In this document: positions 1-8,092 of the stretch, piece after piece | Numbering within the stretch: the stretch's first letter is position 1 | Layout of the letters: the number at the start of each line of letters is the position of its first letter | The notes under the pieces: generated by a model | What the model was told of the DNA's origin: nothing | The model's database searches: none | Seen by the model: the letters and a program-made list of their open reading frames with translations, nothing else | NCBI GenBank assembly: GCA_944320555.1 | Contig: CALUHX010000019.1 | Span: 1-44,828, forward strand | Source: an uncultured Butyricimonas sp. | Lineage (GTDB): Bacteria; Bacteroidota; Bacteroidia; Bacteroidales; Marinifilaceae | Length of the DNA: 44,828 nucleotides | Direction of reading: 5' to 3' | Made by a program: the position numbers and the translations under genes

Positions 1-12
1 AACGAGAACGCC

Positions 13-993
13 ATGACGATTATCGCCAATCCGGTTTACGACACGGTCTTCAAGTTCCTCATGGAGGACAACAGGGTCGCCAAGATTCTCCTCTCCGCAC
101 TCCTGCAGAAAGAGGTGGTCGAGGTGCATGTCCGCCAGCACGAGTATGCCAAGAAAGTGAAGCGGGAGATTTCCGTGCTGCGCATCGACTTCTCCGCCAA
201 AGTCAGAAACAAGGACGAGACGGAGAACCTGGTCCTCATCGAGCTGCAAAAGACGTGGCTGGAGACCGAGACGCTGCGTTTCCGCCAATACCTCGGCGCC
301 CATTATCTCGACGAAAGAAATGCTCCGCCCAGGAAGGAAAACCCGAAAGGGTACGGATTGCCGATCGTCACCATCTACCTATTGGACCACCGGGTGGGCG
401 ATTTGGAAGAGCCCATGGTGTACGTCCGCCGCCGGTATTTGGACTACGACTCCAACGCGCTTTCCCGCGGAGTGCCGGATCCTTTCGTGGAGAGCCTGAC
501 GCACGACGCCATCATCGTGCAGATTCCCCTCCTGAAAGGAAGGCCGAGGAACCACCTCGAAAGGCTGCTGGAGGTCTTCGACCAAAGCAGGCGGCTGGAG
601 GAAAACGCACACTTCCTGCAAATCGACGAGACGAGACCCCGAAGCAGGGAGGAGCAGCTCGTCATCGACCGCCTCGTCAAGGCCGCCGCTTCGCAGGAGT
701 TGCTCACCGACATGCGCATTGAGGACGAGTTCCTCTCCGTGCTGGAGAACCGGGACACGGAACTCATGGTCTCAAAAACGGAACTGAAAAAAAGCAAGGA
801 GGAAAACAAGAAAAAAGACCAAATAATCGAACAGAAAAATCAACAAATCGAACAGAAGGACAAAGAACTGAGTGAAAAGAACCTGTTGCTGGTCTCCATG
901 CTGTGCGAGCAGGGGCGTTCCAACGAGGAAATCGCCATCTTGTTGCACTTGACAGAGGAGGAGGTCGACAAACTGTTGGGAACGGAGAAATGA
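13..993 (+). CDS. PD-(D/E)XK nuclease family (Rpn-like) protein
   Basis: A 326-residue protein of the Rpn/PDDEXK transposase-like nuclease family. The N-terminus (NPVYDTVFKFLMED) is the usual opening of these proteins. The nuclease core is visible as D59 in RIDF and E77-x-Q79-K80 in IELQK, the D...ExQ/K signature. Residues about 250-295 are a charged K/E/Q-rich coiled coil, followed by a short helix-turn-helix-like tail (SNEEIAILLHLTEEEVDKLL). Known relatives are DNA endonucleases that stimulate recombination; the substrate here is unknown. It differs from the two MRYLDPKADLTF-type nucleases elsewhere in the window, so it is a separate subfamily. The frame is open to the window edge, so the start could lie further upstream, but the ATG at 13 fits the family. 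It converges on the LytTR gene. Confidence 0.8.
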   Translation: MTIIANPVYDTVFKFLMEDNRVAKILLSALLQKEVVEVHVRQHEYAKKVKREISVLRIDFSAKVRNKDETENLVLIELQKTWLETETLRFRQYLGAHYLDERNAPPRKENPKGYGLPIVTIYLLDHRVGDLEEPMVYVRRRYLDYDSNALSRGVPDPFVESLTHDAIIVQIPLLKGRPRNHLERLLEVFDQSRRLEENAHFLQIDETRPRSREEQLVIDRLVKAAASQELLTDMRIEDEFLSVLENRDTELMVSKTELKKSKEENKKKDQIIEQKNQQIEQKDKELSEKNLLLVSMLCEQGRSNEEIAILLHLTEEEVDKLLGTEK

Positions 994-1051
994 GCCGCCG
1001 GGAGGCGAACGCCCGGCAGGCGGATTATTGAACTAAGATTAAAGGGTTCGA

Positions 1052-1423
1052 TTATAGGATGTTCAGGTTGTCGATGAGACGCTCCCGGTAGACTCTGCCT
1101 ATGGGGAGATACTTCTCGCCGAGATAAAGCGTCGAGCCCGCAACTTCCGTGATGTCGAAGAGGCTGACGATGAAACTGTAATGCACACGGACGAAATGCG
1201 AGGGCGGCAGACACTCTTCCACAAGGCTCATCCGCTTGGTCACCTTGACCACCTTTTTGTCCCGCAAATGAATGCGGCAATAGCTGCCCTGCGCCTCCAC
1301 GTAAAGGATGGCGGCGTAGGGGATTAACACGTTCTTCGTTTCGATGAACACAAACAGGCCGTCACGTTCGTGACGCACCTCCGGCGTGGACTTCGCTCCA
1401 CTTCTTATGATATTTTTTGCCAT
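1052..1423 (-). CDS. Stand-alone LytTR DNA-binding domain protein
   Basis: A 123-residue protein that is almost entirely a LytTR domain (about residues 20-120). The core reads as beta strands with the family landmarks ILYVEAQGSYCRIHL, the charged KVTKRMSLVEECLP, and FVRVHYSFIVSL before the last strand GEKYLPIGRVYRERL. LytTR domains bind direct-repeat promoter elements. There is no receiver domain, membrane segment or sensor, so the input signal is not visible. It lies downstream of the susCD/fasciclin operon 1, separated from it by a strong terminator at 1482-1518. It therefore probably has its own promoter in the roughly 60 bases before the start. Whether it controls locus 1 is unknown. Confidence 0.85.
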   Translation of the reverse strand: MAKNIIRSGAKSTPEVRHERDGLFVFIETKNVLIPYAAILYVEAQGSYCRIHLRDKKVVKVTKRMSLVEECLPPSHFVRVHYSFIVSLFDITEVAGSTLYLGEKYLPIGRVYRERLIDNLNIL

Positions 1424-1481
1424 AAATTTTGATTTTTATGCCTGGCGGGCGAGTCCCGGCGGGTATAAAGTATAAGAGCAC

Positions 1482-1518
1482 AAAAAAGGCTGGCGGCTTG
1501 ATTTTTTACCACCAGCCT
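1482..1518 (-). terminator. Rho-independent terminator of susCD operon 1
   Basis: On the minus strand AGGCTGGTGG and CCGCCAGCCT can pair over 10 positions, one of them a G-U pair, across a 12-base loop. Six U follow (A run at 1482-1487). It begins 53 bases after the stop of the small lipoprotein gene, so it should end the locus 1 operon before the LytTR gene. Confidence 0.85.
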
Positions 1519-1571
1519 GTACGCACCAATATGAATAACAACTTTATCGTGCTTCCGTCACGTTCGTTCCC

Positions 1572-2114
1572 TCATTTCACGATAATGGTAAAGCAGTCGT
1601 CCACGTCTTTCGAATAGCCTTCGTTCCGGAAATTCAGGGAAATCACGTAACGGCCAACGGGAATCGTATGTTGCAAGGGTACCTCGAATGTACCATCCCC
1701 GTACACCTTGACTTGTTCCAAAGCCTCGGCCACGCTTCCCCCGCTTTCCTCCCGGATTGCTTTAATAGACACATAAATTTGTGCGGTTCCTTGCACCCCT
1801 TCAATAGGAGTACTTACCCAAGGGGCTCCCCACTTAGAACGGACGTAGTCCTCCCCGGCGTTAATCCGTTCGGGAATCCCGAACCATTCCGTAATTTGCT
1901 GTGCGGTATATCCCATATCCAGATACATTTGAAACTCCGGATTTGGCTCTCCAGGATAATCATCCAGCGAATTCGCATTCTTTATCACCATCGTATCCGG
2001 ATTATAACCGGCATCCTCCGTCTGTAAGTAACCGATAGGAATATCCTGGCACCCTGTACCCCAGTAGACCAACAAGAACAATACCCCGATTATGTATAAT
2101 TTATTCATCGTCAT
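1572..2114 (-). CDS. Small lipoprotein, last gene of susCD locus 1
   Basis: A 180-residue exported lipoprotein with a signal peptide and a Cys at residue 22 (WGTGC). I do not recognise a named domain. It is a paralogue of the lipoprotein at 19301-19732. Shared landmarks are IGYLxTExAxYxPDTM just after the lipid anchor, GAPWVS or NAPWVS in the middle, and an end with GxYVxSxxxxxxGYSxxV and TIIV. This copy has about 35 extra residues after the PDTM motif (PEFQMYLDMGYTAQQITEWF). The repeated beta-strand pattern at the C-terminus suggests a beta-sandwich. It follows the fasciclin gene by 18 bases. A second ATG two codons downstream is equally possible. The role is probably at the outer-membrane surface with SusC/SusD, by position only. 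Confidence 0.75.
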   Translation of the reverse strand: MTMNKLYIIGVLFLLVYWGTGCQDIPIGYLQTEDAGYNPDTMVIKNANSLDDYPGEPNPEFQMYLDMGYTAQQITEWFGIPERINAGEDYVRSKWGAPWVSTPIEGVQGTAQIYVSIKAIREESGGSVAEALEQVKVYGDGTFEVPLQHTIPVGRYVISLNFRNEGYSKDVDDCFTIIVK

Positions 2115-2132
2115 TCATTTTTTAGGTTTAAC

Positions 2133-2825
2133 TTAAATTCGTCCCAACACGTAATTGTAATTCAGCGCATGTACCACCCCGTTTAGCGGCTGGATATCGG
2201 GAGAGGCCAAGGGTACCATTTGCATCGCATCAAATGAATAAAGGTAAAGCGTCTCCGGACCGGCATCCGGAACTCCCCCGTAAGCCGATTTATCCCGGAA
2301 AGCCCGCACCCTGTTCCCTGTCTCGCAGGTGAAATCCGTGCCGCCCGTCTGTTCCTCGGCAAAAATATCATAACTCGGGTCCCGGTAAGCGATGTCCGCC
2401 TTCAGGAATTTCCCTTTCACCACATGGCGCATCACCACCTCCCGACACCAATCCGGGTCCAAGGCCTGTACCAGCCGCTCCGGGTGATTCTTTTCCTCTT
2501 CTGTCAAAGGACGTTGGTTGCCGGTGTCTTTCCCTGAGGCCTCATCCCACACATGCCGCAATATCGAAAATGAAGGTGGAGCAAAGAAGGTTATCTCAGG
2601 ATAGTTCTCATCCTTCCCCTCGAACAGCGGGGTCAATCCCGCCCGCTCAATCAAGACCACCGTCAGCCCCCAGTTGGCCGTATCAGACCGCAAGTAATCC
2701 ATAATACTGCAATCGTGGTAGGGGGAACTGATTCCCGAATCCCACCAATTCTGTTTCGTGTCGCAGCTCGCCAAGCCCAGGCAAAGTGCCACCGCTATGA
2801 TGATATATCGCATGAATGTTTTCAT
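2133..2825 (-). CDS. Fasciclin (FAS1) domain lipoprotein, locus 1
   Basis: A 230-residue lipoprotein with signal peptide and lipobox LASC (Cys21). The remainder is one FAS1 domain. Landmarks are the H1-type motif ITFFAPPSFSI (around residue 80), the HVVKGKFL segment in the middle (around 138), and the terminal H2-type motif ASPDIQPLNGVVHALNYNYVLG. FAS1 domains are adhesion or ligand-binding modules. In Bacteroidota they occur as surface lipoproteins near SusC/SusD pairs. It lies 27 bases after susD and 18 before the small lipoprotein gene, so it is co-transcribed. The second locus has a matching gene at 19752-20381. Ligand unknown. Confidence 0.88.
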   Translation of the reverse strand: MKTFMRYIIIAVALCLGLASCDTKQNWWDSGISSPYHDCSIMDYLRSDTANWGLTVVLIERAGLTPLFEGKDENYPEITFFAPPSFSILRHVWDEASGKDTGNQRPLTEEEKNHPERLVQALDPDWCREVVMRHVVKGKFLKADIAYRDPSYDIFAEEQTGGTDFTCETGNRVRAFRDKSAYGGVPDAGPETLYLYSFDAMQMVPLASPDIQPLNGVVHALNYNYVLGRI

Positions 2826-2852
2826 ATTCTATCTCTTTTATTCCTGTTTCTA

Positions 2853-4427
2853 TTATTGTCGTTTTAACCAGTAGGTATTTTGCCGTATCAAGGGGTTATC
2901 CGTGAACAAAGCCTCATCTAAGGCATTAAAGAACACGCCATCCACGATATCCTGTTCCGAAACTTCCCGGAAACCGCCATAAAGTTCCGTTTTATAGTAG
3001 CCGTTCCGCAAAACATCGAACCAGCGTTGCCCTTCCATCAATAACTCCTTTTCCCGTTCCTTGAAAATGGCATAGCGTAAATCCCCGTTATACTCACTCT
3101 CGTCATAACGCTTGGCTTCCGCCCGGTCTCTAATTTTATTCAAATCATCAATAGCGCCTTGCCGATTACCCAATCTTGCCCGGCATTCCGCCCGCAACAA
3201 GTAAATATCCGCCAAACGAAACCAAATTTTATTACAATCAAAATTAATAAATTGTCCAGCATCCCATCCTTCCGTAGACACTCGGCCATATCGCCATTTA
3301 TAAGGATAGGCATACCCTCCTGTAATGGACTCGTCCATCTGCTCCATTTCCTCAAAATTATAAAACCAAGCATCCCGCCGAGTATCGTGCCGAATTTCTC
3401 CATTTTCTTCGTATTCCTCGAACATGGCTCGCACCGTCGTGTTTAAAATACGATTATAGCTCATTTTTATATCTCCAGGTTGTTTGCCTGTTATCACAGG
3501 GTAAGATTCATACATTTGTCCCAAACAAATAAAGTTATATTGGGCTTGGCTATCCATTTCTTCCCAATAACCATGAAAAATACTTTCAAAAACACACTCT
3601 TTCCCTCCATCCAACAAAGTTCTAGTACAAACCTCATCCGGAGTGGCTTCTAACGCATAAATATCTGTGCGAGCAATAATCGCAGAACAGGCGGAATCAA
3701 CCGTCCTCCACAGAGATTGCTCATCATAATTCCGTTCTTCCGATTGTGCCAGATATTTACATCCCGCTTTCCAGGCACAAAGATGTGCCAACACGGCATT
3801 TGCCGCCCCCTTGCAAGGTCGTGCCCGATGGGTCACCGCATTCCCGTCAGCATCCCGTAGCTCGTCCCATTCCGGCAGCAAGCGCACCGCCTCTCTGGCC
3901 TGAGCAATGGCATAATCTATCACGGCTGGCCAAGACGTTTTCCCAATAGGCCCTGTTTCCACCTCATCCCGGATAAGCACACAATCCCCCCATCGACGAA
4001 CCAAATCGAGATAAGCAAACGCTTTGAAAAAAAACATTGATCCCTTGTAAAAATTTCGCCTCTCTTGTGGCATATCCACGTCATCTATATAAGGTAATGC
4101 CACATTTGCCGCCGCAATCACATTATAATTCCAATGCCATTGACTAACATATGCCCAAGCCTGACTCTCTATTAACAACGCAAAAGATTGATTATCGTGA
4201 TAATCTGAATATTCTCCATAAGTTTGAGGAGTCCAAGAAGCCGCCGTCATATTAACACGAACACTTTGTTCCACACCAAGCAATGCCGCCTCGACATCTC
4301 GTTCCGATTCAAAAGCGTTCTTAAAAACAAGGGAATTTTCTGGTTTCAAATCTATCCAATCTTTACATCCTCCTAATCCAATGGATAACAACATTGAAAT
4401 TATCCACAAATATATGTATATCTTCAT
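2853..4427 (-). CDS. SusD/RagB-family substrate-binding lipoprotein, locus 1
   Basis: A 524-residue SusD-like surface lipoprotein that caps the SusC channel at 4431-7997. Signal peptide with lipobox LGGC (Cys21) followed by KDWIDLKPENS, the usual mature start of this family. The TPR-like helices are visible in the middle (for example MFFFKAFAYLDLVRRWGDCVL around residue 130). The C-terminal SusD signature is WFRLADIYLLRAECRARLG...AIDDLNKIRDRA, then ERE KELLMEGQRWFDVLRNG and the end TDNPLIRQNTYWLKR. It starts 3 bases after susC, so the two are translationally coupled. Base composition looks patchy, with AT-rich stretches at about 3120-3700 and 4000-4430. The ligand cannot be read from sequence. 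Confidence 0.95.
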   Translation of the reverse strand: MKIYIYLWIISMLLSIGLGGCKDWIDLKPENSLVFKNAFESERDVEAALLGVEQSVRVNMTAASWTPQTYGEYSDYHDNQSFALLIESQAWAYVSQWHWNYNVIAAANVALPYIDDVDMPQERRNFYKGSMFFFKAFAYLDLVRRWGDCVLIRDEVETGPIGKTSWPAVIDYAIAQAREAVRLLPEWDELRDADGNAVTHRARPCKGAANAVLAHLCAWKAGCKYLAQSEERNYDEQSLWRTVDSACSAIIARTDIYALEATPDEVCTRTLLDGGKECVFESIFHGYWEEMDSQAQYNFICLGQMYESYPVITGKQPGDIKMSYNRILNTTVRAMFEEYEENGEIRHDTRRDAWFYNFEEMEQMDESITGGYAYPYKWRYGRVSTEGWDAGQFINFDCNKIWFRLADIYLLRAECRARLGNRQGAIDDLNKIRDRAEAKRYDESEYNGDLRYAIFKEREKELLMEGQRWFDVLRNGYYKTELYGGFREVSEQDIVDGVFFNALDEALFTDNPLIRQNTYWLKRQ

Positions 4428-4430
4428 CTT

Positions 4431-7400
4431 TCAAAATTTTAATGTTAATCCTAATGTCCATTTTCGCGCCATCGGGTAAGCACTCCCCGCATCGATGCCT
4501 GTTCGGACATCCACAACTTCCGGGTCTAAACCAGAATAATTTGTCCAAGTAAATAAGTTCTCACCGCTTGCAAAAAATCGCAATTCATCCAAACCACATC
4601 GTTTAATCCAAGAACCAGGCAATGTATAACCTACCGAGAGTGTCTTCATTTTCAACCAATTCACTTTCTCTACCTGATGTGAGGTATAAAGTCCTCCCCA
4701 CAAATAAGTATTGAAATCATATTGCCATTTAGGAAAATCAGAATTATCCCCAGGCTGTTCCCAAAACGTAATTTCCCTTAAATCCATCACAATAGTAGGG
4801 AATTCTGATGCTCCCCAAACGGACAAAGAACGAGTGGGCACATAATTAAGCATATGCCGCCCTAACTGAAAGCTAATAGAAAGGTTTACGTCAAAATTTC
4901 GCCATGAGAATTCACTCACCAACCCTCCTGTCAATTCCGGCAAGGCACTACCACAATAAACTTGATCGTTAAAATTAATCTTTCGATCTCCATTTACGTC
5001 AACAAAATAATAATCGCCAGGCTTATAGAAAAAATACTCCATCCATTCTGCCGCCAATGAAATCTTCGTTCCTTGTTGATTGTAATAAATAGGAATTTCT
5101 TCTTCTTCATCCACAAAGCCATTCGTTCGTAAAGCATAAATACCATTCAATGATTTTCCAATAATTCGATTATTCAAATCTTTTCCCGTATAAGATTTTT
5201 CAAAACGATTCCAGTTATGCGCACCATTCACAGCCACTTTCCAATAAAGTTCTGGTTTTCGGAAAATCTCATATTTTACCATAACTTCCAATCCTTCATT
5301 GGAGATCGCCGCCGCATTTTGCCATTGCGTTGTATATCCGGTGTTAAGGCCATTACTAGGTAGATTTACCCGATCCAACAATTTATCTGTATAGCGATAA
5401 TAATAATCCATTGTCACACTTAAACGATGATTAAAAAAATCTAAATCTATTCCAAAATCATATTGATCCGTTTCCTCCCAAGAAAGTAAATCGTTGTACA
5501 AGCCATCGTACCACACAGGTTCGACATAACTATCGCCAAGGTAGGAGGAAGTTCCGACATTCATTATGCCTAACGCCAAATAATTCTGTGAAAAATGCAT
5601 CCCGGAACGCCCCCAGCTAACCCGGAACTTCCCGAACGAAAGCCAACCCAGGTTCTCCTTTACCCAAGGCTCCTCTGAGAACGTCCAGGCTGCCGCCACG
5701 GAGGGGAAAGTCCCCCAACGATTCTTTGCCCCAAAGGTGGAACTCCCGTCCCGACGAATGCTGAGCGAGAGCAAGTATTTGTCCCGATAACCGTACTCCA
5801 GCCGAGCAAACCAAGAAAGCAGGGATTTCTCCTGCATATCGGACTGGTAATTTTTCAACGCCCGTACTTCCTCGTAATCTCCCCAATCCACCGTTTCCAA
5901 ATCCGGCATGCCTTGTGGGGCATAATAAATCTTGTCACTCGGGGATTTTTGAGCGTAACCTCCGTTATACTCCTCCTGGTCGTACTGGTAGGAGAAACCT
6001 CCCAACAATTCCAACGAGTGAGATTCCCCGAACGTGCGTTTATAAGTCAGCAAATTCTCGTTTAACACCATGAGATTGATTCCCGTTTCCCCAAGGGACA
6101 TAGAATTACCATCTTCCGACAAGTAGGAAGGTGAAAAATAATTTCGGCGAGCAATAGCATAATCCGCTGCCAACAAGGTGGAAAAATTCAATCCCTCAAT
6201 AATCTCGTACCCTAAGCGAAAGTTACTCCGCAAGCGAACAGAACGGTTCGCCTCCCGCGTACCCTCGTAAACCTTCAACACCTCATTCCAAACTACAGAA
6301 TTCTCTCCCGGCAAGAGAGAAGACAACTGATAAGGGTCTCCCGATATTGTTTCTACAGATACAATTTCATTACTATACTGCAAATTTTGATCCATACTGG
6401 AAGAGGCACGTTTCTTTTGTACAAGAGAGGCATTAAAACGCAAGTCCACGTTTAACCGAGGAAGGGGTGTAACCGTCATGTTGGAATTCAAGTCAAACCG
6501 CTTAAAACCAGTTCCTTTGAAAATTCCTGTTTCATTATAGTATCCTAAGCCTATCCCATAAATCATCCTTTCACTTCCTCCATAGGTCTGAATATTAGCA
6601 TTTGTAATTTTTCCTGTCTCAAAATAAATGGGGAAAAAGTTGGTCGAATTATTATAAAATGTATTCAAACTATCTTGATACATTGTACCATTATCCGTGT
6701 TTATTTGATTTTTATCGGGATACCAAAAACCATTATAACTACTTTCTGGATGTTCATATTGTTCCGCCAAGCTTTGAGGATATTTATAACTGTTCGTTTC
6801 CTCATCAATGTAAGCCATGTATTTGTTCTCCGTGTTTTTTAAGCGCAGCAATCGTTCCGCCCGTCCCGTGGTCAAGTCCGGATGGCGGGGAAGGACGCTC
6901 CAAGACTGGGAGACATTGACCGAAAAGGTGGCATCCTGATTCTTCCGTCCCTTTTTTGTGGTCACGATAATCACGCCGTTGGCCGCCCGGGAACCATAAA
7001 TGGAAGCAGCCGAGGCATCCTTCAATATCTGGATGGATTCAATCATGTCCGGGTTCAGGTCAGAAAGCAGGTTGGTTCCCGTTACCGGCGAGGTAAAGGA
7101 GTTCAAGGGTACCCCGTCCACCACCCAGAGCGGGTTGGAGAACCGACGACCGGCTTCCACGTCAAGCGAGTTATATCCCCGTATGGTGATGGCCACATCG
7201 CCCCCGCCCGGTGCCCCGGATAGGTTAGTGATATCCATTCCTGCCACACGCCCCTGCAAGAGGTTGGCGATATTCCCGGAAGGAATTCCTTTGATTTCAT
7301 CGGCCTTTACCACGGAGATGGAGCCAGTAGCCTTTCTTCTCGTCGTTTCCCCATAGGCCACCACGATAGCCTCGTCCAACTCCTCCACGCTTTCTTTCAT

Positions 7401-7997
7401 GTAAATGCGTAACGTGTCGTTGGCAGTTTTTTCCGTGAAATCGATTTCCTGCTCCTTATAACCGATGAACGAAAACTTCAACTTACCCTGCAACATTGGC
7501 AGGTCGATGGAGAACCACCCCTTACTCGTCGTGGCCGTTCCTACCGAGGTGCCCACCACCTGCACCGTCACGCCAGGCATGGGCTGCTTCTTCTCGTCGT
7601 AAACAATACCTTTCACCGTGACTGACTTCTTCTCCTCGTCGGCGACCTTGATAATCACGATTTTGTCCTGAATCTCGTAGGTGAACCCTTGGGATTTCAG
7701 CACCTTGTCCAAAATCTCCGGCAACGTCGCCTGCGTCATCGAAAGCGTCACCCGGTCGGCAGCCACCATGTTACGCTCCAGATAAAAGAATTGATAACCC
7801 GTCTGCGTCCGCAAACTGTTCAATACTTCCAACATAGCCTCCTCCTTGAAAGAGACATCGTAACGCTGCTGCGAAAGAACGCTCGCATTCGCCATTTGCA
7901 GACAACACAGCAAAAGAAACAATTTCAGCTTCATAATTAACACTAATTTTTGCCATTTTCCCGGCGGGAATAAGGCACAATTGGTACTTTTTTTCAT
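4431..7997 (-). CDS. SusC/RagA-family TonB-dependent transporter with STN domain, locus 1
   Basis: A 1188-residue outer-membrane import channel. Order of domains: signal peptide (residues about 18-42); STN secretin/TonB N-terminal domain (about 48-118, YQFFYLERN..VTLSM), the part that signals to a FecR anti-sigma factor; carboxypeptidase-regulatory-like domain (about 127-200, KGIVYDEKKQPMPGVTV); TonB-box-like DEAIVVAYG (209-216); plug (about 222-335, LLQGRVAGMD, IRGYNSL, DASAASIYGSRAANGVI); then the beta-barrel ending in KWTLGLTLKF. Length is usual for STN-bearing SusC. Downstream of fecR by 93 bases and coupled to susD. The ATG at 7997 sits in a context (acacaaaagtATG) matching the paralogue at 25516. 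Bases are GC-rich up to about 6845 and much more AT-rich beyond. Confidence 0.95.
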   Translation of the reverse strand: MKKSTNCALFPPGKWQKLVLIMKLKLFLLLCCLQMANASVLSQQRYDVSFKEEAMLEVLNSLRTQTGYQFFYLERNMVAADRVTLSMTQATLPEILDKVLKSQGFTYEIQDKIVIIKVADEEKKSVTVKGIVYDEKKQPMPGVTVQVVGTSVGTATTSKGWFSIDLPMLQGKLKFSFIGYKEQEIDFTEKTANDTLRIYMKESVEELDEAIVVAYGETTRRKATGSISVVKADEIKGIPSGNIANLLQGRVAGMDITNLSGAPGGGDVAITIRGYNSLDVEAGRRFSNPLWVVDGVPLNSFTSPVTGTNLLSDLNPDMIESIQILKDASAASIYGSRAANGVIIVTTKKGRKNQDATFSVNVSQSWSVLPRHPDLTTGRAERLLRLKNTENKYMAYIDEETNSYKYPQSLAEQYEHPESSYNGFWYPDKNQINTDNGTMYQDSLNTFYNNSTNFFPIYFETGKITNANIQTYGGSERMIYGIGLGYYNETGIFKGTGFKRFDLNSNMTVTPLPRLNVDLRFNASLVQKKRASSSMDQNLQYSNEIVSVETISGDPYQLSSLLPGENSVVWNEVLKVYEGTREANRSVRLRSNFRLGYEIIEGLNFSTLLAADYAIARRNYFSPSYLSEDGNSMSLGETGINLMVLNENLLTYKRTFGESHSLELLGGFSYQYDQEEYNGGYAQKSPSDKIYYAPQGMPDLETVDWGDYEEVRALKNYQSDMQEKSLLSWFARLEYGYRDKYLLSLSIRRDGSSTFGAKNRWGTFPSVAAAWTFSEEPWVKENLGWLSFGKFRVSWGRSGMHFSQNYLALGIMNVGTSSYLGDSYVEPVWYDGLYNDLLSWEETDQYDFGIDLDFFNHRLSVTMDYYYRYTDKLLDRVNLPSNGLNTGYTTQWQNAAAISNEGLEVMVKYEIFRKPELYWKVAVNGAHNWNRFEKSYTGKDLNNRIIGKSLNGIYALRTNGFVDEEEEIPIYYNQQGTKISLAAEWMEYFFYKPGDYYFVDVNGDRKINFNDQVYCGSALPELTGGLVSEFSWRNFDVNLSISFQLGRHMLNYVPTRSLSVWGASEFPTIVMDLREITFWEQPGDNSDFPKWQYDFNTYLWGGLYTSHQVEKVNWLKMKTLSVGYTLPGSWIKRCGLDELRFFASGENLFTWTNYSGLDPEVVDVRTGIDAGSAYPMARKWTLGLTLKF

Positions 7998-8059
7998 ACT
8001 TTTGTGTTACATTTTAAGTTTGACAATCATCTGTTACCGGCAGATGTTTATTTAAAGAC

Positions 8060-8092
8060 ACAGGAAGAATTTACCGGATTCTTCCTGTTTTT
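8060..8092 (-). promoter_or_regulatory. Stem-loop between fecR and susC, locus 1
   Basis: ACAGGAAGAAT (8060-8070) pairs perfectly with ATTCTTCCTGT (8078-8088) over a 7-base loop. On the minus strand it starts within the fecR stop region and precedes the susC start by about 60 bases. The T-run (8088-8092) is on the plus-strand downstream side, so on the fecR transcript it is an A-run before the stem. It may be an attenuator, an RNA-processing site or a terminator. Locus 2 has a stem-loop in the same place. Confidence 0.6.
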
